Assembly (NCBI RefSeq): GCF_007713705.1
Contig: NZ_VMSJ01000001.1
Span: 62,001 to 126,000 of the forward strand
Origin: Salinicoccus cyprini
GTDB lineage: Bacteria > Bacillota > Bacilli > Staphylococcales > Salinicoccaceae
Length of the DNA: 64,000 bases
Reading direction: 5' to 3'
In this document: positions 10,289 through 18,270 of the stretch, one piece after another
How the letters are laid out: every line of letters starts with the position of its first letter
How positions within the stretch are numbered: position 1 is the first letter of the stretch
The notes under the pieces: model-generated
Told to the model about the DNA's origin: nothing
Database searches by the model: none
The model's input: only the letters and a program-made list of their open reading frames with translations
Program-made: the position numbers and the translations under genes

Positions 10289-11387
10289 TAGACAACGTCC
10301 AAGCATGCTGCTCGGCATTATACTGATAGGTGTACTGCTGCTGAACGGCCTGCATTTCATGATGCCCTTTGATGCATTGAATCCATATGAGTATTTGAGC
10401 GGCAGCAACCTGAGCAGCTATCAGGTTCTTGATATATTCATCGGTGGCGCCATCGTGCCGCTCGTGGCACTCGCCATCGGCTACACCATCCATCAATTCA
10501 AAAGCTATGGCATCGGCAACCTGGCCAAGATTACAGCCTTCGTACTCGCACTCGGCATCGTCCAGACCTTCTTCATTTTTGCATTCGACTTTCTGCCGGG
10601 TCTTGCACTGATGACGCTTGTCGCCCTATTTTTCCTGCGAACCGGATCTGCAGTCACATTCATCTCGGGCATGGCGCTTTTCCTGTTCCACCTGGTGGCG
10701 AATGTACTGGTCAGCCTGTTTACGGACATCGGTTCGCCGAGCGATATCATCTATACTGCCCTGCAGGACGTCAACAACTACACAAGTGTATTTACGAATA
10801 CCGACTACTTTGCGATGATCAGCCTGAACATCGAAATCTTTTCAGCCAATGGACCAAGCACGTTGTATGGGCTCGTGTTCACCGTGCTGCCATGGTTGCT
10901 CATCGGTATCAGCCTCGGCCAGATCGGTATCGCAAAGTTCGCAAAATCAAACCTGCTGCTAAGCACATTCCTGTTCATCATCCTGGCAGGCGGCGGCATG
11001 GCAATAAAGATCATCCAGGTGCTGACACTCGGCAGCTACAGCGGCCGGCTGCTGGCGGAGAACTTCGGCGGCCCGGTGCTCGCGCTCGGCTACTTTGTAC
11101 TGCTGATCCAGCTGACGGTCATGGTGCCGGCGCGCATTCTGGAGATTTTCGGACGTATGGGAAGATATGCACTGACACTCTATATTCTTTCGAATGTCAT
11201 TTTCATGCTGATATTCTACGGTATCGGGATGCGGCTCTACGGAGAATTGGAAATCACCGGCATGATCTGGATGGCACTCGTAGTCTATATTTTCCTCATG
11301 GTGCTGGCGACGGTCATGCACCGGTTCAAGATCAGCAGCCTGGAGAAATTATTCACCAATAATTCTGAAAATGGAATCAACAAATAG
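10278..11387 (+). CDS. DUF418-like polytopic membrane protein
   Basis: About 369 residues with eight or more hydrophobic segments. The N-terminal LLGIILIGVLLLNG and the C-terminal GRMGRYALTLYILSNVIF resemble the two hallmark stretches of DUF418 proteins (ALLGILLVN and GRMALTNYL types), so I assign it there with moderate confidence; the function of that family is unknown. The start is uncertain. TTG 10278 has GGAG nine bases upstream and would couple it to the addA stop (10286-10288); ATG 10263 and ATG 10305 are alternatives without a clear ribosome site. I do not recall a gene at this place in Staphylococcus, so it may be an insertion into a conserved block. Confidence 0.7.
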   Translation: MINDRQRPSMLLGIILIGVLLLNGLHFMMPFDALNPYEYLSGSNLSSYQVLDIFIGGAIVPLVALAIGYTIHQFKSYGIGNLAKITAFVLALGIVQTFFIFAFDFLPGLALMTLVALFFLRTGSAVTFISGMALFLFHLVANVLVSLFTDIGSPSDIIYTALQDVNNYTSVFTNTDYFAMISLNIEIFSANGPSTLYGLVFTVLPWLLIGISLGQIGIAKFAKSNLLLSTFLFIILAGGGMAIKIIQVLTLGSYSGRLLAENFGGPVLALGYFVLLIQLTVMVPARILEIFGRMGRYALTLYILSNVIFMLIFYGIGMRLYGELEITGMIWMALVVYIFLMVLATVMHRFKISSLEKLFTNNSENGINK

Positions 11388-11395
11388 ATATAGTC

Positions 11396-11404
11396 TGTTA
11401 TAAT
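11396..11404 (+). promoter_or_regulatory. Extended -10 promoter for the FAH-family gene
   Basis: TGTTATAAT reads as an extended -10 (TGn followed by TATAAT at 11399-11404), about 33 bases before the next ATG. No good -35 hexamer is visible at the usual distance, as is common for extended -10 promoters. Confidence 0.5.
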
Positions 11405-11436
11405 GAAGGAAATACACATATTAAGGAGCGTATTCC

Positions 11437-12339
11437 ATGAAATTTCTAACATTCGATTATCGGGATCAGACCTACTATGGCGTTAAAGTAAAACGTGAGG
11501 AAAGTGCATGGATTCTTCCGAAGCTTTTTGAAGCTTTCGGAGATGACGAAAATTATCCCAAAACATTGTTAGAAGGTATTTCCAAATACCACACACTGGA
11601 TTTCCAGGAACATGTCCGAAAATTAGTGGAAAAGGCACAGCAGTCAGGGAAGGCGGACAAGTACAAGGCGCCATTCAATGAAATTACATTCCGTGCGCCC
11701 GTGACCCCACCGAACAACGTCATCGCTTTCGGCAGGAACTACAAGTCGCATGCGGAAGAGCTGAACAACGAAGTGCATAGCCTGTACGTGTTCACCAAGG
11801 CGGCGACAAGTCTCGCAGGGGATGAAGAGACGATTCCGAACCACCAGGACATCACATCCCAGCTCGACTACGAAGGGGAGCTCGGTGTGGTCATCGGCAA
11901 GCGTGCCGAGAAGATCCAGAGTTCAATGGCGCTCGACTATATATACGGCTACACGATCATCAATGATATTACAGCACGCGATCTTCAGAAGGCCCATCAT
12001 CAGGCATTCCTTTCAAAAAGCCTGAAGGGCGGATGCCCGATGGGACCCTTCATCGTCACAAAGGACGAGCTGCCGAATCCCGAGCAGACTTCCATCGTGA
12101 CGAAAGTCAACGGCAAGATCCGACAGGACGGCAGCACAAAGGAAATGGTATTGAAACTGGATGAACTGATTGCGGAAGTATCCAAATATGTCACGCTCGA
12201 ACCGGGTGATGTCATCGCTACAGGCACACCAAGCGGCGTGGGTGCAGGCATGAAGCCGCCACAGTATCTGCAGCCGGGTGATGAAGTCCGCATTTCGATC
12301 AATGGCATCGGTACATTGACGACATATATTGGCAAGTAA
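11437..12339 (+). CDS. Fumarylacetoacetate hydrolase (FAH) family protein
   Basis: Metal-dependent cytosolic hydrolase or isomerase/decarboxylase of the FAH superfamily, 300 residues. The fold's landmarks are visible: [22 protein letters not shown], the metal-binding block [12 protein letters not shown] (two Glu and one Asp ligand pattern), and the C-terminal [13 protein letters not shown]. Substrates differ widely in this family, from fumarylpyruvate and oxaloacetate to homoprotocatechuate intermediates, and neither neighbours nor sequence settle which applies. ATG 11437 follows AAGGAG. It lies downstream of addA as in Staphylococcus. Confidence 0.88.
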   Translation: MKFLTFDYRDQTYYGVKVKREESAWILPKLFEAFGDDENYPKTLLEGISKYHTLDFQEHVRKLVEKAQQSGKADKYKAPFNEITFRAPVTPPNNVIAFGRNYKSHAEELNNEVHSLYVFTKAATSLAGDEETIPNHQDITSQLDYEGELGVVIGKRAEKIQSSMALDYIYGYTIINDITARDLQKAHHQAFLSKSLKGGCPMGPFIVTKDELPNPEQTSIVTKVNGKIRQDGSTKEMVLKLDELIAEVSKYVTLEPGDVIATGTPSGVGAGMKPPQYLQPGDEVRISINGIGTLTTYIGK

Positions 12340-12393
12340 TCTCTCCTGAAATATGATAAGATATTGATGATTCATATTTGAAAGGAAGATTCG

Positions 12394-12768
12394 ATGATAC
12401 ACTTGCATTTGACAGCAATCGTGCTGGCAGTCATCCTATTCATCATTACGTACAATTCGGTGGATACTCCGGATGGCCAGTCCACATACTCGAAACCGCT
12501 GCACATGGTTTTGAGACTCATCTACCTGATCGTCATCTTCACAGGTCTGATGATGTTCCTCGATTTCGGAAGCGGCAACCAGATGATGTACGGTCTGAAG
12601 TTCCTGGCCGGACTCATTTCGATCGGTCTGATGGAGATGGCACTGGTAAGACAGCGCAAATCCGGAACTGGCCGAACAATGGTCATCATACTGACAGTAT
12701 TCCTGATTGTGACAATCGCCCTTGGCATCTATCTGCCGGCAGGTCCATTGAGCGCACTTTTCTCATAG
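12394..12768 (+). CDS. yisL: YisL-type (UPF0344/DUF1516) membrane protein
   Basis: Small membrane protein of 124 residues with four predicted spans. It starts MIHLHLTAIVLAVILF and ends LGIYLPAGPLSALFS, closely following the pattern of B. subtilis YisL, including the central KFLAGLISIGLMEMALVRQRK. No function is established for the family. ATG 12394 follows GAAAGGAAG. A strong terminator ends the unit 17 bases after the stop, so it is probably transcribed with the FAH-family gene 54 bases upstream. Confidence 0.82.
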   Translation: MIHLHLTAIVLAVILFIITYNSVDTPDGQSTYSKPLHMVLRLIYLIVIFTGLMMFLDFGSGNQMMYGLKFLAGLISIGLMEMALVRQRKSGTGRTMVIILTVFLIVTIALGIYLPAGPLSALFS

Positions 12769-12784
12769 GCTGCATGAGGGTTCA

Positions 12785-12810
12785 GGCACTCTTTACAGAG
12801 TGCCTTTTTT
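12785..12810 (+). terminator. Intrinsic terminator after yisL
   Basis: GGCACTCT and AGAGTGCC make a perfect 8-bp stem with loop TTAC, followed by a T tract (12805-12810). Confidence 0.85.
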
Positions 12811-12900
12811 AATGTAAATTTGTGAACGTTTATTGACATGGGCTTATTTTGAAATTTTATCTAGTATACTGTCAATATAAAAATAGAAGGTAGGATAGCA

Positions 12901-14307
12901 ATGAAGAAACTAGTGATATATATGGCGGTCCTGCTCGCAGCCATCGGCATTTCCAGTCCCGAAGCTTCTGCACAGGACAAAGAGCCTGAGCGCATCTATA
13001 CAATTATCGTCGACCGTTTTCTCAATGGCAACGACACCAACGACGTCAATGTGACGGAGGACATGGATGAAGCGATGCCATTCGGAGGCGACTTTGCAGG
13101 CATCGAGAATAATCTCGAGTACATACAGGAGATGGGATTCGATACACTGATGCTCTCCCCGGTATTTGAAAAGGCCGATGACGACTATCTCGGCTACAGT
13201 GTCGAAAGCTATGAGGAGATCGAAGCGGCATTCGGCGGAGCGGAAGCATTCCGGAGTCTGATCGATGCAGCCCACGCGCGTGATATGGAAGTCGTCGTCG
13301 ATATGCCGGTGACTGCAACAACAGGGTATGAAACGCTGGATGATCCGGAGCTGAACGACATTCAGCAGAGCTACTACGACAGCGTGCAGACAGAATTCAT
13401 CGATCTCAGAAATGCCGATAACCAGGCGCGGTATCAGGAGATGGCACAGGCATTCGTCAATACGTATGACGTCGATGGTCTGAGCATGAATATCGTCCAG
13501 GACGGACTGGACGCCGCCAGTTTCATGCCGGAAGGTGTGAAGACATACGGCATCGTCGAAGATGAAAGCATCACCGCCCAAGGCTTCGATCATATGACCG
13601 ATCCGGCGATGCGGGACGCAATCGTTGAAGCATTCAGTACAACAGATACCGAAATTCCGGACTATCCGACAGATGGTTCGCTGCTGCTTGCAGACCACTG
13701 GTTTACGGAACGCTTCACCACACATGCAGTGGAAGCCAACATGTTCCCAGGAAAGCGCATCAGCCAGCTGACAGCTTATTTCTACGGCTATCCCGGTGCC
13801 ATCGCATTCCAGTATGGAACAGAAGTCGCCTTCAGTGGTGATGACATCCCGGAGATCCATCCGCAGATGGATCTATGGACCGACCAGGAAGTCGTCGACT
13901 ATATCGTATCAATCAATGAAGTATTCTCAAAACACCCGCAGATGTATCAGGGTGAGCGTGAAGTGATAAAAAATGAAGGCGGTCATTACGTCCAGCGATA
14001 TCACGCCTCGGATGTCGATTTCATTTTGAACATCAACGATAGTTCCGTCACAAAGAACGTTGAAATACCGATGGAAGATGAGGACGAAGGCAAGATGCTC
14101 AGTGGCCTGCTGATCGGCGATCTGCTGCGCAGCGGAGATATGGAAGGTGATGCCTTCCTTGCCGTGCTCGACAGGGAGGAGACGGAGCTTTACGCAGTCA
14201 TCGAAGAACGTGGATTCAATAACGGCTATCTCTACGCCGGCCTCCTCATTTTCGGTGGCTTTGGCATTTTCGTCTGGATGGCGGCAAGAAGAAGTAGACG
14301 CAGATAG
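12901..14307 (+). CDS. Secreted, membrane-anchored alpha-amylase-fold protein, probably catalytically inactive
   Basis: The 468 residues start with a signal peptide ending about EASA, then IYTIIVDRFLNG, typical of the first strand of GH13 amylases. GGDFAGIENNLEYIQEMGF and the late GYPGAIAFQYGTEVAFSG also fit that fold. A C-terminal hydrophobic span (YLYAGLLIFGGFGIFVWMAA) ends in RRSRRR, so the domain should face outward. The active-site regions are degraded: region II reads DGLSMN where GH13 has GxRxD (the nucleophile Asp is Asn and the Arg is Ser), region I lacks the NH of DxxxNH, and region IV lacks HD. Only a possible acid/base Glu (GIVEDES) remains. A binding or scaffolding role is more likely than hydrolysis; that is inference. 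Confidence 0.78.
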   Translation: MKKLVIYMAVLLAAIGISSPEASAQDKEPERIYTIIVDRFLNGNDTNDVNVTEDMDEAMPFGGDFAGIENNLEYIQEMGFDTLMLSPVFEKADDDYLGYSVESYEEIEAAFGGAEAFRSLIDAAHARDMEVVVDMPVTATTGYETLDDPELNDIQQSYYDSVQTEFIDLRNADNQARYQEMAQAFVNTYDVDGLSMNIVQDGLDAASFMPEGVKTYGIVEDESITAQGFDHMTDPAMRDAIVEAFSTTDTEIPDYPTDGSLLLADHWFTERFTTHAVEANMFPGKRISQLTAYFYGYPGAIAFQYGTEVAFSGDDIPEIHPQMDLWTDQEVVDYIVSINEVFSKHPQMYQGEREVIKNEGGHYVQRYHASDVDFILNINDSSVTKNVEIPMEDEDEGKMLSGLLIGDLLRSGDMEGDAFLAVLDREETELYAVIEERGFNNGYLYAGLLIFGGFGIFVWMAARRSRRR

Positions 14308-14400
14308 GCATGTATAGCGGTTTTCCCGTTCATCCCATATTATGACCGGGAGCAAGCACGCCAAATCAAAATAATGCTTCCCTGGATTCCAGGAGGACTC

Positions 14401-14447
14401 AGGCTGTAGACAAAGTCATATTAAAATGACATGTCTGCAGTCTTTTT
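14401..14447 (+). terminator. Left-end hairpin of repeat element, terminator-like
   Basis: GCTGTAGACAAAGTCAT and ATGACATGTCTGCAGTC pair imperfectly across ATTAAA and are followed by TTTTT. The same hairpin, differing mainly in its loop, recurs after clpB at 22299-22346. It can end transcripts arriving from the amylase-like gene. Confidence 0.7.
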
Positions 14448-14486
14448 GTCGGGATGTATGGGAATCTGCAGATCAGGGGGAAGAGT

Positions 14487-14600
14487 ATGCTGAAATCAAC
14501 AGGCAGCGGGTGCAGGATGGAAAAACCGATTCCCCTGAACGATAATATTCCGTCGCCGGTCATCATCACAATCGACCCCGACGGTGAATTGGTGTTCTAA
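14487..14600 (+). CDS. Possible small protein of 37 residues
   Basis: An ATG at 14487 has AGGGGG six bases upstream and opens a frame reading MLKSTGSGCRMEKPIPLN and ending DPDGELVF. Its stop codon lies inside the first 41-bp repeat unit. It may be a real small gene, a remnant of a larger one, or chance. I recognise no family. Confidence 0.25.
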   Translation: MLKSTGSGCRMEKPIPLNDNIPSPVIITIDPDGELVF

Positions 14601-15028
14601 CTCGCCATGGTAGCGCCCACGATGGTGAATTAGCCCTCTAACTTGCCATGGTAGCGCCCACGATGGTGAGTTGGCCCTCTAACTCACCATGGCTACGCTC
14701 ACGATGGTGAATTGGCCTTCTAACTCGCCATGGTAGCCCCCACGATGGTGAATTAGCCCTCTAACTCGCCATGGTAGCCCCCACGACGGTGAATTAAGCC
14801 TCTAACTCGCCATGGTAGCGCCCACGATGGTGAATTGGCCCTCTAACTCGCCATGGTAGCCCCCACGACGGTGAATTAAGCCTCTAACTCGCCATGGTAG
14901 CGCCCACGATGGTGAATTGGCCCTCTAACTCACCATGGTAGACTCCACGATGGTGAATTAAGCCTCTAACTCGCCATGGTAGCGCCCACGACGGTGAATT
15001 GGCCCTCTAACTCACCATGGCGACGCCT
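14578..15028. repeat. Eleven contiguous 41-bp tandem repeats
   Basis: Units start at 14578, 14619, 14660, 14701, 14742, 14783, 14824, 14865, 14906, 14947 and 14988, each exactly 41 bp, with no spacers. A unit runs from ACGATGGTGAATT through GGCCCTCT to AACTCGCCATGG and TAGCGCCC. ATGGTGARTT and AACTCRCCAT are inverted repeats, so every unit can form a 10-bp hairpin; the 3' arm can also pair with the 5' arm of the next unit. Differences between units are mostly transitions, many of which keep G-U pairing. The last unit is slightly diverged. Confidence 0.95.
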
Positions 15029-15053
15029 ACAATTCGGGATCCATAAAAATACA

Positions 15054-15094
15054 AAAAAGAAGACAAACACCGTGTCAAAACGGGGTTTGTCTTC
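15054..15094 (-). terminator. Right-end hairpin of repeat element, terminator of cdr
   Basis: GAAGACAAAC (15059-15068) pairs with GTTTGTCTTC (15085-15094) and the inner CCGT with ACGG. Read on the minus strand the stem is followed by TTTTTTG, so it ends transcripts leaving cdr. The same hairpin, inverted, follows fabF at 41248-41283. Confidence 0.8.
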
Positions 15095-15100
15095 AATCTG

Positions 15101-15129
15101 TGCCCTTCTGGATTCCAGGAGGGCATTTT
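15101..15129 (+). terminator. Displaced plus-strand terminator
   Basis: TGCCCT and AGGGCA enclose a further CTGGA/TTCCAG stem, followed by TTTT on the plus strand. It faces the same way as the amylase-like gene although it lies 790 bases beyond its stop, consistent with being that gene's original terminator pushed away by the repeat element. Confidence 0.55.
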
Positions 15130-15140
15130 CATATTGCGCA

Positions 15141-16484
15141 TCATTTCTGCAATTTGTTCATTTTTTCTATCGCCTTGTAGCCGACCATATTGAGTACACT
15201 CTTCGGACTGGAGTATGGCGGGGAGTAGGCGACTTCGATGTTGGCAAGATCCATGGCGGTTCCGCCGAGACGGATGTGGGCTGCCAGGACATCGATGCGC
15301 TTGTCGACGCCTTCTGTACCGACGACAGCAGCGCGCAGTATCTTCCCGTCTTCCTGTGCCACATGTAGCCGGACGTGGATTGGTAAGCTGTCCGCCATAT
15401 ACCCGGCTTTATTTTTCTGCTTATGGTCGATGACGAAGTGCGGATAGTCATCGAGTTCTGATACTTCAAGCCCCAGCGTCGCGATGTCATGGTCGAAGAA
15501 TCTGATGATGTTGGTGCCGAGCAGCCCTTCGAACTGGACCGACCTGTCGCCGCTGATCTGGTTGCTGATGACATACGCCATACGGTGGGCGCCCCACGCC
15601 AGCGCGACATTGACCGGCCGGTCGACATGCTGATAGGATGTTTCAATCGCATCGCCGACGGCATAGATATTCTCATGGTTTGTCCTTCCGTACTGGTCGA
15701 CGCAAATATAGCCGAGATCATTCGTGGCAATATCGGAATCTTTCAGGAAGTCGGTGCGCGGTGTGATGCCGATGCCTGCGATGATCATCGGTGCATCGAT
15801 CTCTTCCCCGGTGGTCAGTGTGGCAGTGTCGCCATCGACTTCCATAATTTCTGCATTCAATTTTACATCGACGCCCTGCGCTTTCAGTTCATCGACGATA
15901 AACCCGCTCATGTCACGCTCAAGCGGGGGGTATACTTCCTCCGAACGATGGACCAGCGTCACTTTGATACCCCGGTGGACGAGGTTTTCGGCCATTTCGA
16001 GACCGATGTAGCCACCCCCGACAACGACTGCACGTTCAATGCCTTCATTCTCGATATGAGCCTTGATCTCATCCAGGTGCTCAAGGGAATGCAGCACAAA
16101 CGCCTGGGGCACATCGAACAGCGCGGGAATGATCCGTGGCGCGCTGCCCGGTGACAGGATGAGATGGTCGTATTCAGCATCGAATGTCCGGTCGTTCAAT
16201 ATATCCTTGACCTGGACTGTATTCCTCCCGGCATCAACACCCATCACTTCGTGATGGGTGTTGACGATGATGTCCCGCTCAAGGAAGCTTTCCGGTGTGG
16301 CTGCAATGAGCTGATCGCGTTCTGCCACCTCGCCGCCGATGTGGTAGGGGAGGCCGCAGTTGCCGTAGCTGATATCGCGTCCCATTTCGTATATGGTGAT
16401 ATCGATATCCGGATCGATTCTCCGCAATTGGGCGGCAGTCGTCGCACCGCCTGCAACACCGCCTACAATGATCACTTTAGGCAT
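15141..16484 (-). CDS. cdr: Coenzyme A-disulfide reductase
   Basis: FAD- and NAD(P)H-dependent reductase of CoA disulfide, part of the CoA-based thiol system used by staphylococci in place of glutathione. The 447 residues start with the FAD-binding VIIVGGVAGGATTAAQLRR. The single active-site cysteine, Cys43 in SYGNCGLPYHIGG, is the family hallmark; there is no CxxC pair. A second Rossmann motif, VVVGGGYIGLEMAENL, and the C-terminal dimerisation domain are present. It is the last gene of a minus-strand unit with a HAD phosphatase and degV, starting 2 bases after the degV stop codon. The repeat-element hairpin ends the transcript. Confidence 0.94.
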   Translation of the reverse strand: MPKVIIVGGVAGGATTAAQLRRIDPDIDITIYEMGRDISYGNCGLPYHIGGEVAERDQLIAATPESFLERDIIVNTHHEVMGVDAGRNTVQVKDILNDRTFDAEYDHLILSPGSAPRIIPALFDVPQAFVLHSLEHLDEIKAHIENEGIERAVVVGGGYIGLEMAENLVHRGIKVTLVHRSEEVYPPLERDMSGFIVDELKAQGVDVKLNAEIMEVDGDTATLTTGEEIDAPMIIAGIGITPRTDFLKDSDIATNDLGYICVDQYGRTNHENIYAVGDAIETSYQHVDRPVNVALAWGAHRMAYVISNQISGDRSVQFEGLLGTNIIRFFDHDIATLGLEVSELDDYPHFVIDHKQKNKAGYMADSLPIHVRLHVAQEDGKILRAAVVGTEGVDKRIDVLAAHIRLGGTAMDLANIEVAYSPPYSSPKSVLNMVGYKAIEKMNKLQK

Positions 16485-16486
16485 CG

Positions 16487-17329
16487 TTACACTCCTTCGT
16501 TGAAATAGAACATCGCTACTGTGCCATTGCCGGTATGGCTGCTGATCGTCGGTCCGATCGTGCTGATCTTGACTTCCGTGACATTCGTCTCATCAAGTAT
16601 CTTCTGCTTCAGCTGTTCCGCCTGGCTTTCGGCATTGGCATGCGTGATATGCACGTCGTGTGTGACATTGTCTGCAATCAGATGCTGGACCATGCTGCCA
16701 TGGACCTTTTTGATGCCACGGTGCTTTTCAAGGGGAACCAGCTTGCCCTCTTCAACATGAAGCAGGGGTTTGATGTTGAGCAGTCCGCCGAGGAATGCCT
16801 GGCCTTTCGACAGACGGCCGCCTTTGGCCAGATAGTCGAGGTCATGGACCGTGAAGAAGTGGCGGATGGCTTTGACATCCTTTTCCACTTTCGCAACAAT
16901 TTCGTCCTTGCCGAGTCCTTCCTCCACATAACCGTGCGCACGCTCCACGATCATGCCGAGTCCATAGCTTGCCGCTTTCGTATCGATGAGGGTGATGTCC
17001 GCTTTTGGATGATCTTCAAGAATCGTATCGCGTGCAATGACCGCGCTCTGGTAAGTCCCTGAAAGTTCGCTCGAGAACGCCATGTATAATACGGGTACAT
17101 TCCGCTCCACATATTTCCGGAAGACTTTCGTGAAGTCTCCAGGGTTCGCCTGGCTCGTCAAAGGGCGCTTGCCTTCCGAGATGGCATCGAGCACCTCAGT
17201 GTTTGAGATTTCATACTGATCCAGGTAGTCCTCCTCGTCGATCGTGATTTTCAAGGGGATCATTTCAATACCCATTCTATCCAATTCATCTATGGAAATA
17301 TCCGAACAGCTGTCTGCAATCAGTTTCAT
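16487..17329 (-). CDS. DegV family fatty-acid-binding protein
   Basis: The 280 residues show the DegV/EDD two-domain fold. DSCSDI and GIEMIPLKI occur near the N-terminus, TSQANPGDF and SSELSGTYQSA supply the residues that hold the fatty-acid carboxylate, and DYLAKGGRLSKGQAFLGGLLNIKPLL is the family's central signature. DegV homologues in staphylococci (FakB) hand fatty acids to the FakA kinase; whether this paralogue does so cannot be told from sequence. It sits between the HAD gene and cdr on one probable transcript. Confidence 0.9.
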   Translation of the reverse strand: MKLIADSCSDISIDELDRMGIEMIPLKITIDEEDYLDQYEISNTEVLDAISEGKRPLTSQANPGDFTKVFRKYVERNVPVLYMAFSSELSGTYQSAVIARDTILEDHPKADITLIDTKAASYGLGMIVERAHGYVEEGLGKDEIVAKVEKDVKAIRHFFTVHDLDYLAKGGRLSKGQAFLGGLLNIKPLLHVEEGKLVPLEKHRGIKKVHGSMVQHLIADNVTHDVHITHANAESQAEQLKQKILDETNVTEVKISTIGPTISSHTGNGTVAMFYFNEGV

Positions 17330-17348
17330 ATCATCTGCTCCCTTCTCT

Positions 17349-18161
17349 TTATAGGTTCAATTTGAAAAAGTCATTCAGGAAATGGCCGATGCCGTCATTA
17401 TTGTTCGTATCCGCCCTATGGTCTGCGACTTCCTGGATTTCATCAATGGCATTGCCCATGGCAACACCGTGCTCCACAAAACGGAGCATTTCAGTATCGT
17501 TATCCTCATCGCCGAATGCGATTGTATGCTTTCTATCGATATTGAGGTAGCCACGGCAATAGTCGACACCGACTGCCTTGTTGATGCCCTTCTTGACAAT
17601 CTCGATGACCGGGTATGGTGCCCCCCAGCGGCGGTGCTCGATCGTTTCGGCAAAAAGATCATCCAATGCCTGGCGGATGGCGGGTACTTCCGGCTCCTCC
17701 GCCTGTATGAGAATGGATGTCGGTCCAGATTCTATATTCTGCGTCAGATCCCCGATCTTGATCTGTGGGCTGCCCATGCCGAAGGCTTCGAACAGCACTT
17801 CATCATGGTAGTGGATATAGACATTATCCTTCACTTCGGCAATGACGTTCTGTATGTTCAGGTCCGGTACACGTTTGACGATTTCCTTGGCTACTTCAAG
17901 GTCCAGTTCTTCATGTACTGTTTTGAAATAGAGATCCTGCGGATGGTGGACAAAGGCCCCGTTGAAATTGACGATCGGCGTGTCCATGCCGAGCTCGCGG
18001 TAGTAGGGCTCAGTCGCTCTATAGGGGCGGCCGGTTGAGATCATCAGTTCATGACCGCGGGTTTTAAGTTCAAATAATACTTTTTTGGTGAATGGGCTGA
18101 TGGTTTTTTCATCTGTCAGCAGCGTGCCATCCAGATCCAGGCATATGAGGTGTTTTTCCAT
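17349..18161 (-). CDS. Cof-type HAD-IIB phosphatase
   Basis: Predicted cytosolic sugar-phosphate or flavin-phosphate phosphatase of the Cof/YidA group. The nucleophile motif DLDGT lies at residues 9-13, motif II is MISTGRP, and motif III/IV is AFGDEDNDTEML, all complete; a C2-type cap lies between them. Substrates of the group overlap and cannot be assigned. The ATG ending at 18161 follows AAGGAG (18171-18176); an in-frame ATG seven codons upstream would place that ribosome site inside the gene. First gene of the unit with degV and cdr. Confidence 0.88.
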   Translation of the reverse strand: MEKHLICLDLDGTLLTDEKTISPFTKKVLFELKTRGHELMISTGRPYRATEPYYRELGMDTPIVNFNGAFVHHPQDLYFKTVHEELDLEVAKEIVKRVPDLNIQNVIAEVKDNVYIHYHDEVLFEAFGMGSPQIKIGDLTQNIESGPTSILIQAEEPEVPAIRQALDDLFAETIEHRRWGAPYPVIEIVKKGINKAVGVDYCRGYLNIDRKHTIAFGDEDNDTEMLRFVEHGVAMGNAIDEIQEVADHRADTNNNDGIGHFLNDFFKLNL

Positions 18162-18195
18162 TACGTTAAATCTCCTTGTCAATATTCATAAAACT

Positions 18196-18224
18196 ATCAT
18201 ATCATTTATGTTTATATAGTGTAA
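18196..18224 (-). promoter_or_regulatory. Promoter of the HAD-degV-cdr unit
   Basis: On the minus strand TTACAC and TATGAT are separated by 17 bp, about 35 bases before the HAD start codon. Confidence 0.55.
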
Positions 18225-18270
18225 TTTTTTTGATATATTAATAGTATATACTCTGGAAGGAGTGAGATAA

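Larger units (their letters stand above)
14382..15122. repeat. Composite repeat element, copy 1 (between the amylase-like gene and cdr)
   Basis: This block fills most of the 833-base gap between two convergent genes. It is bounded by perfect 15-bp direct repeats, CTGGATTCCAGGAGG, at 14382-14396 and 15108-15122. Inside, in order, are a hairpin with T tract pointing right (14401-14447), the sequence GGGATGTATGGGAAT, a short possible ORF, eleven 41-bp units, and a hairpin whose T tract points left (15054-15094). The right-hand 15-mer lies in a complete plus-strand terminator (15101-15129); the left-hand copy looks like a partial duplicate. Related copies lie at 22.3 and 41.2 kb. No transposase is present. 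Confidence 0.7.

Noticed and set aside
14578-15028. CRISPR array
   Set aside because: The 41-bp units follow one another without unique spacers and there are no cas genes; it is a plain tandem repeat.
14308-15140. Insertion sequence in the gap after the amylase-like gene
   Set aside because: No transposase frame or remnant is visible; the gap is explained by hairpins and tandem repeats.
14976-15368. Plus-strand open frame of 130 codons running from the repeat array into cdr
   Set aside because: It is built from repeat units and the antisense of cdr, has no ribosome site and no recognisable protein pattern.
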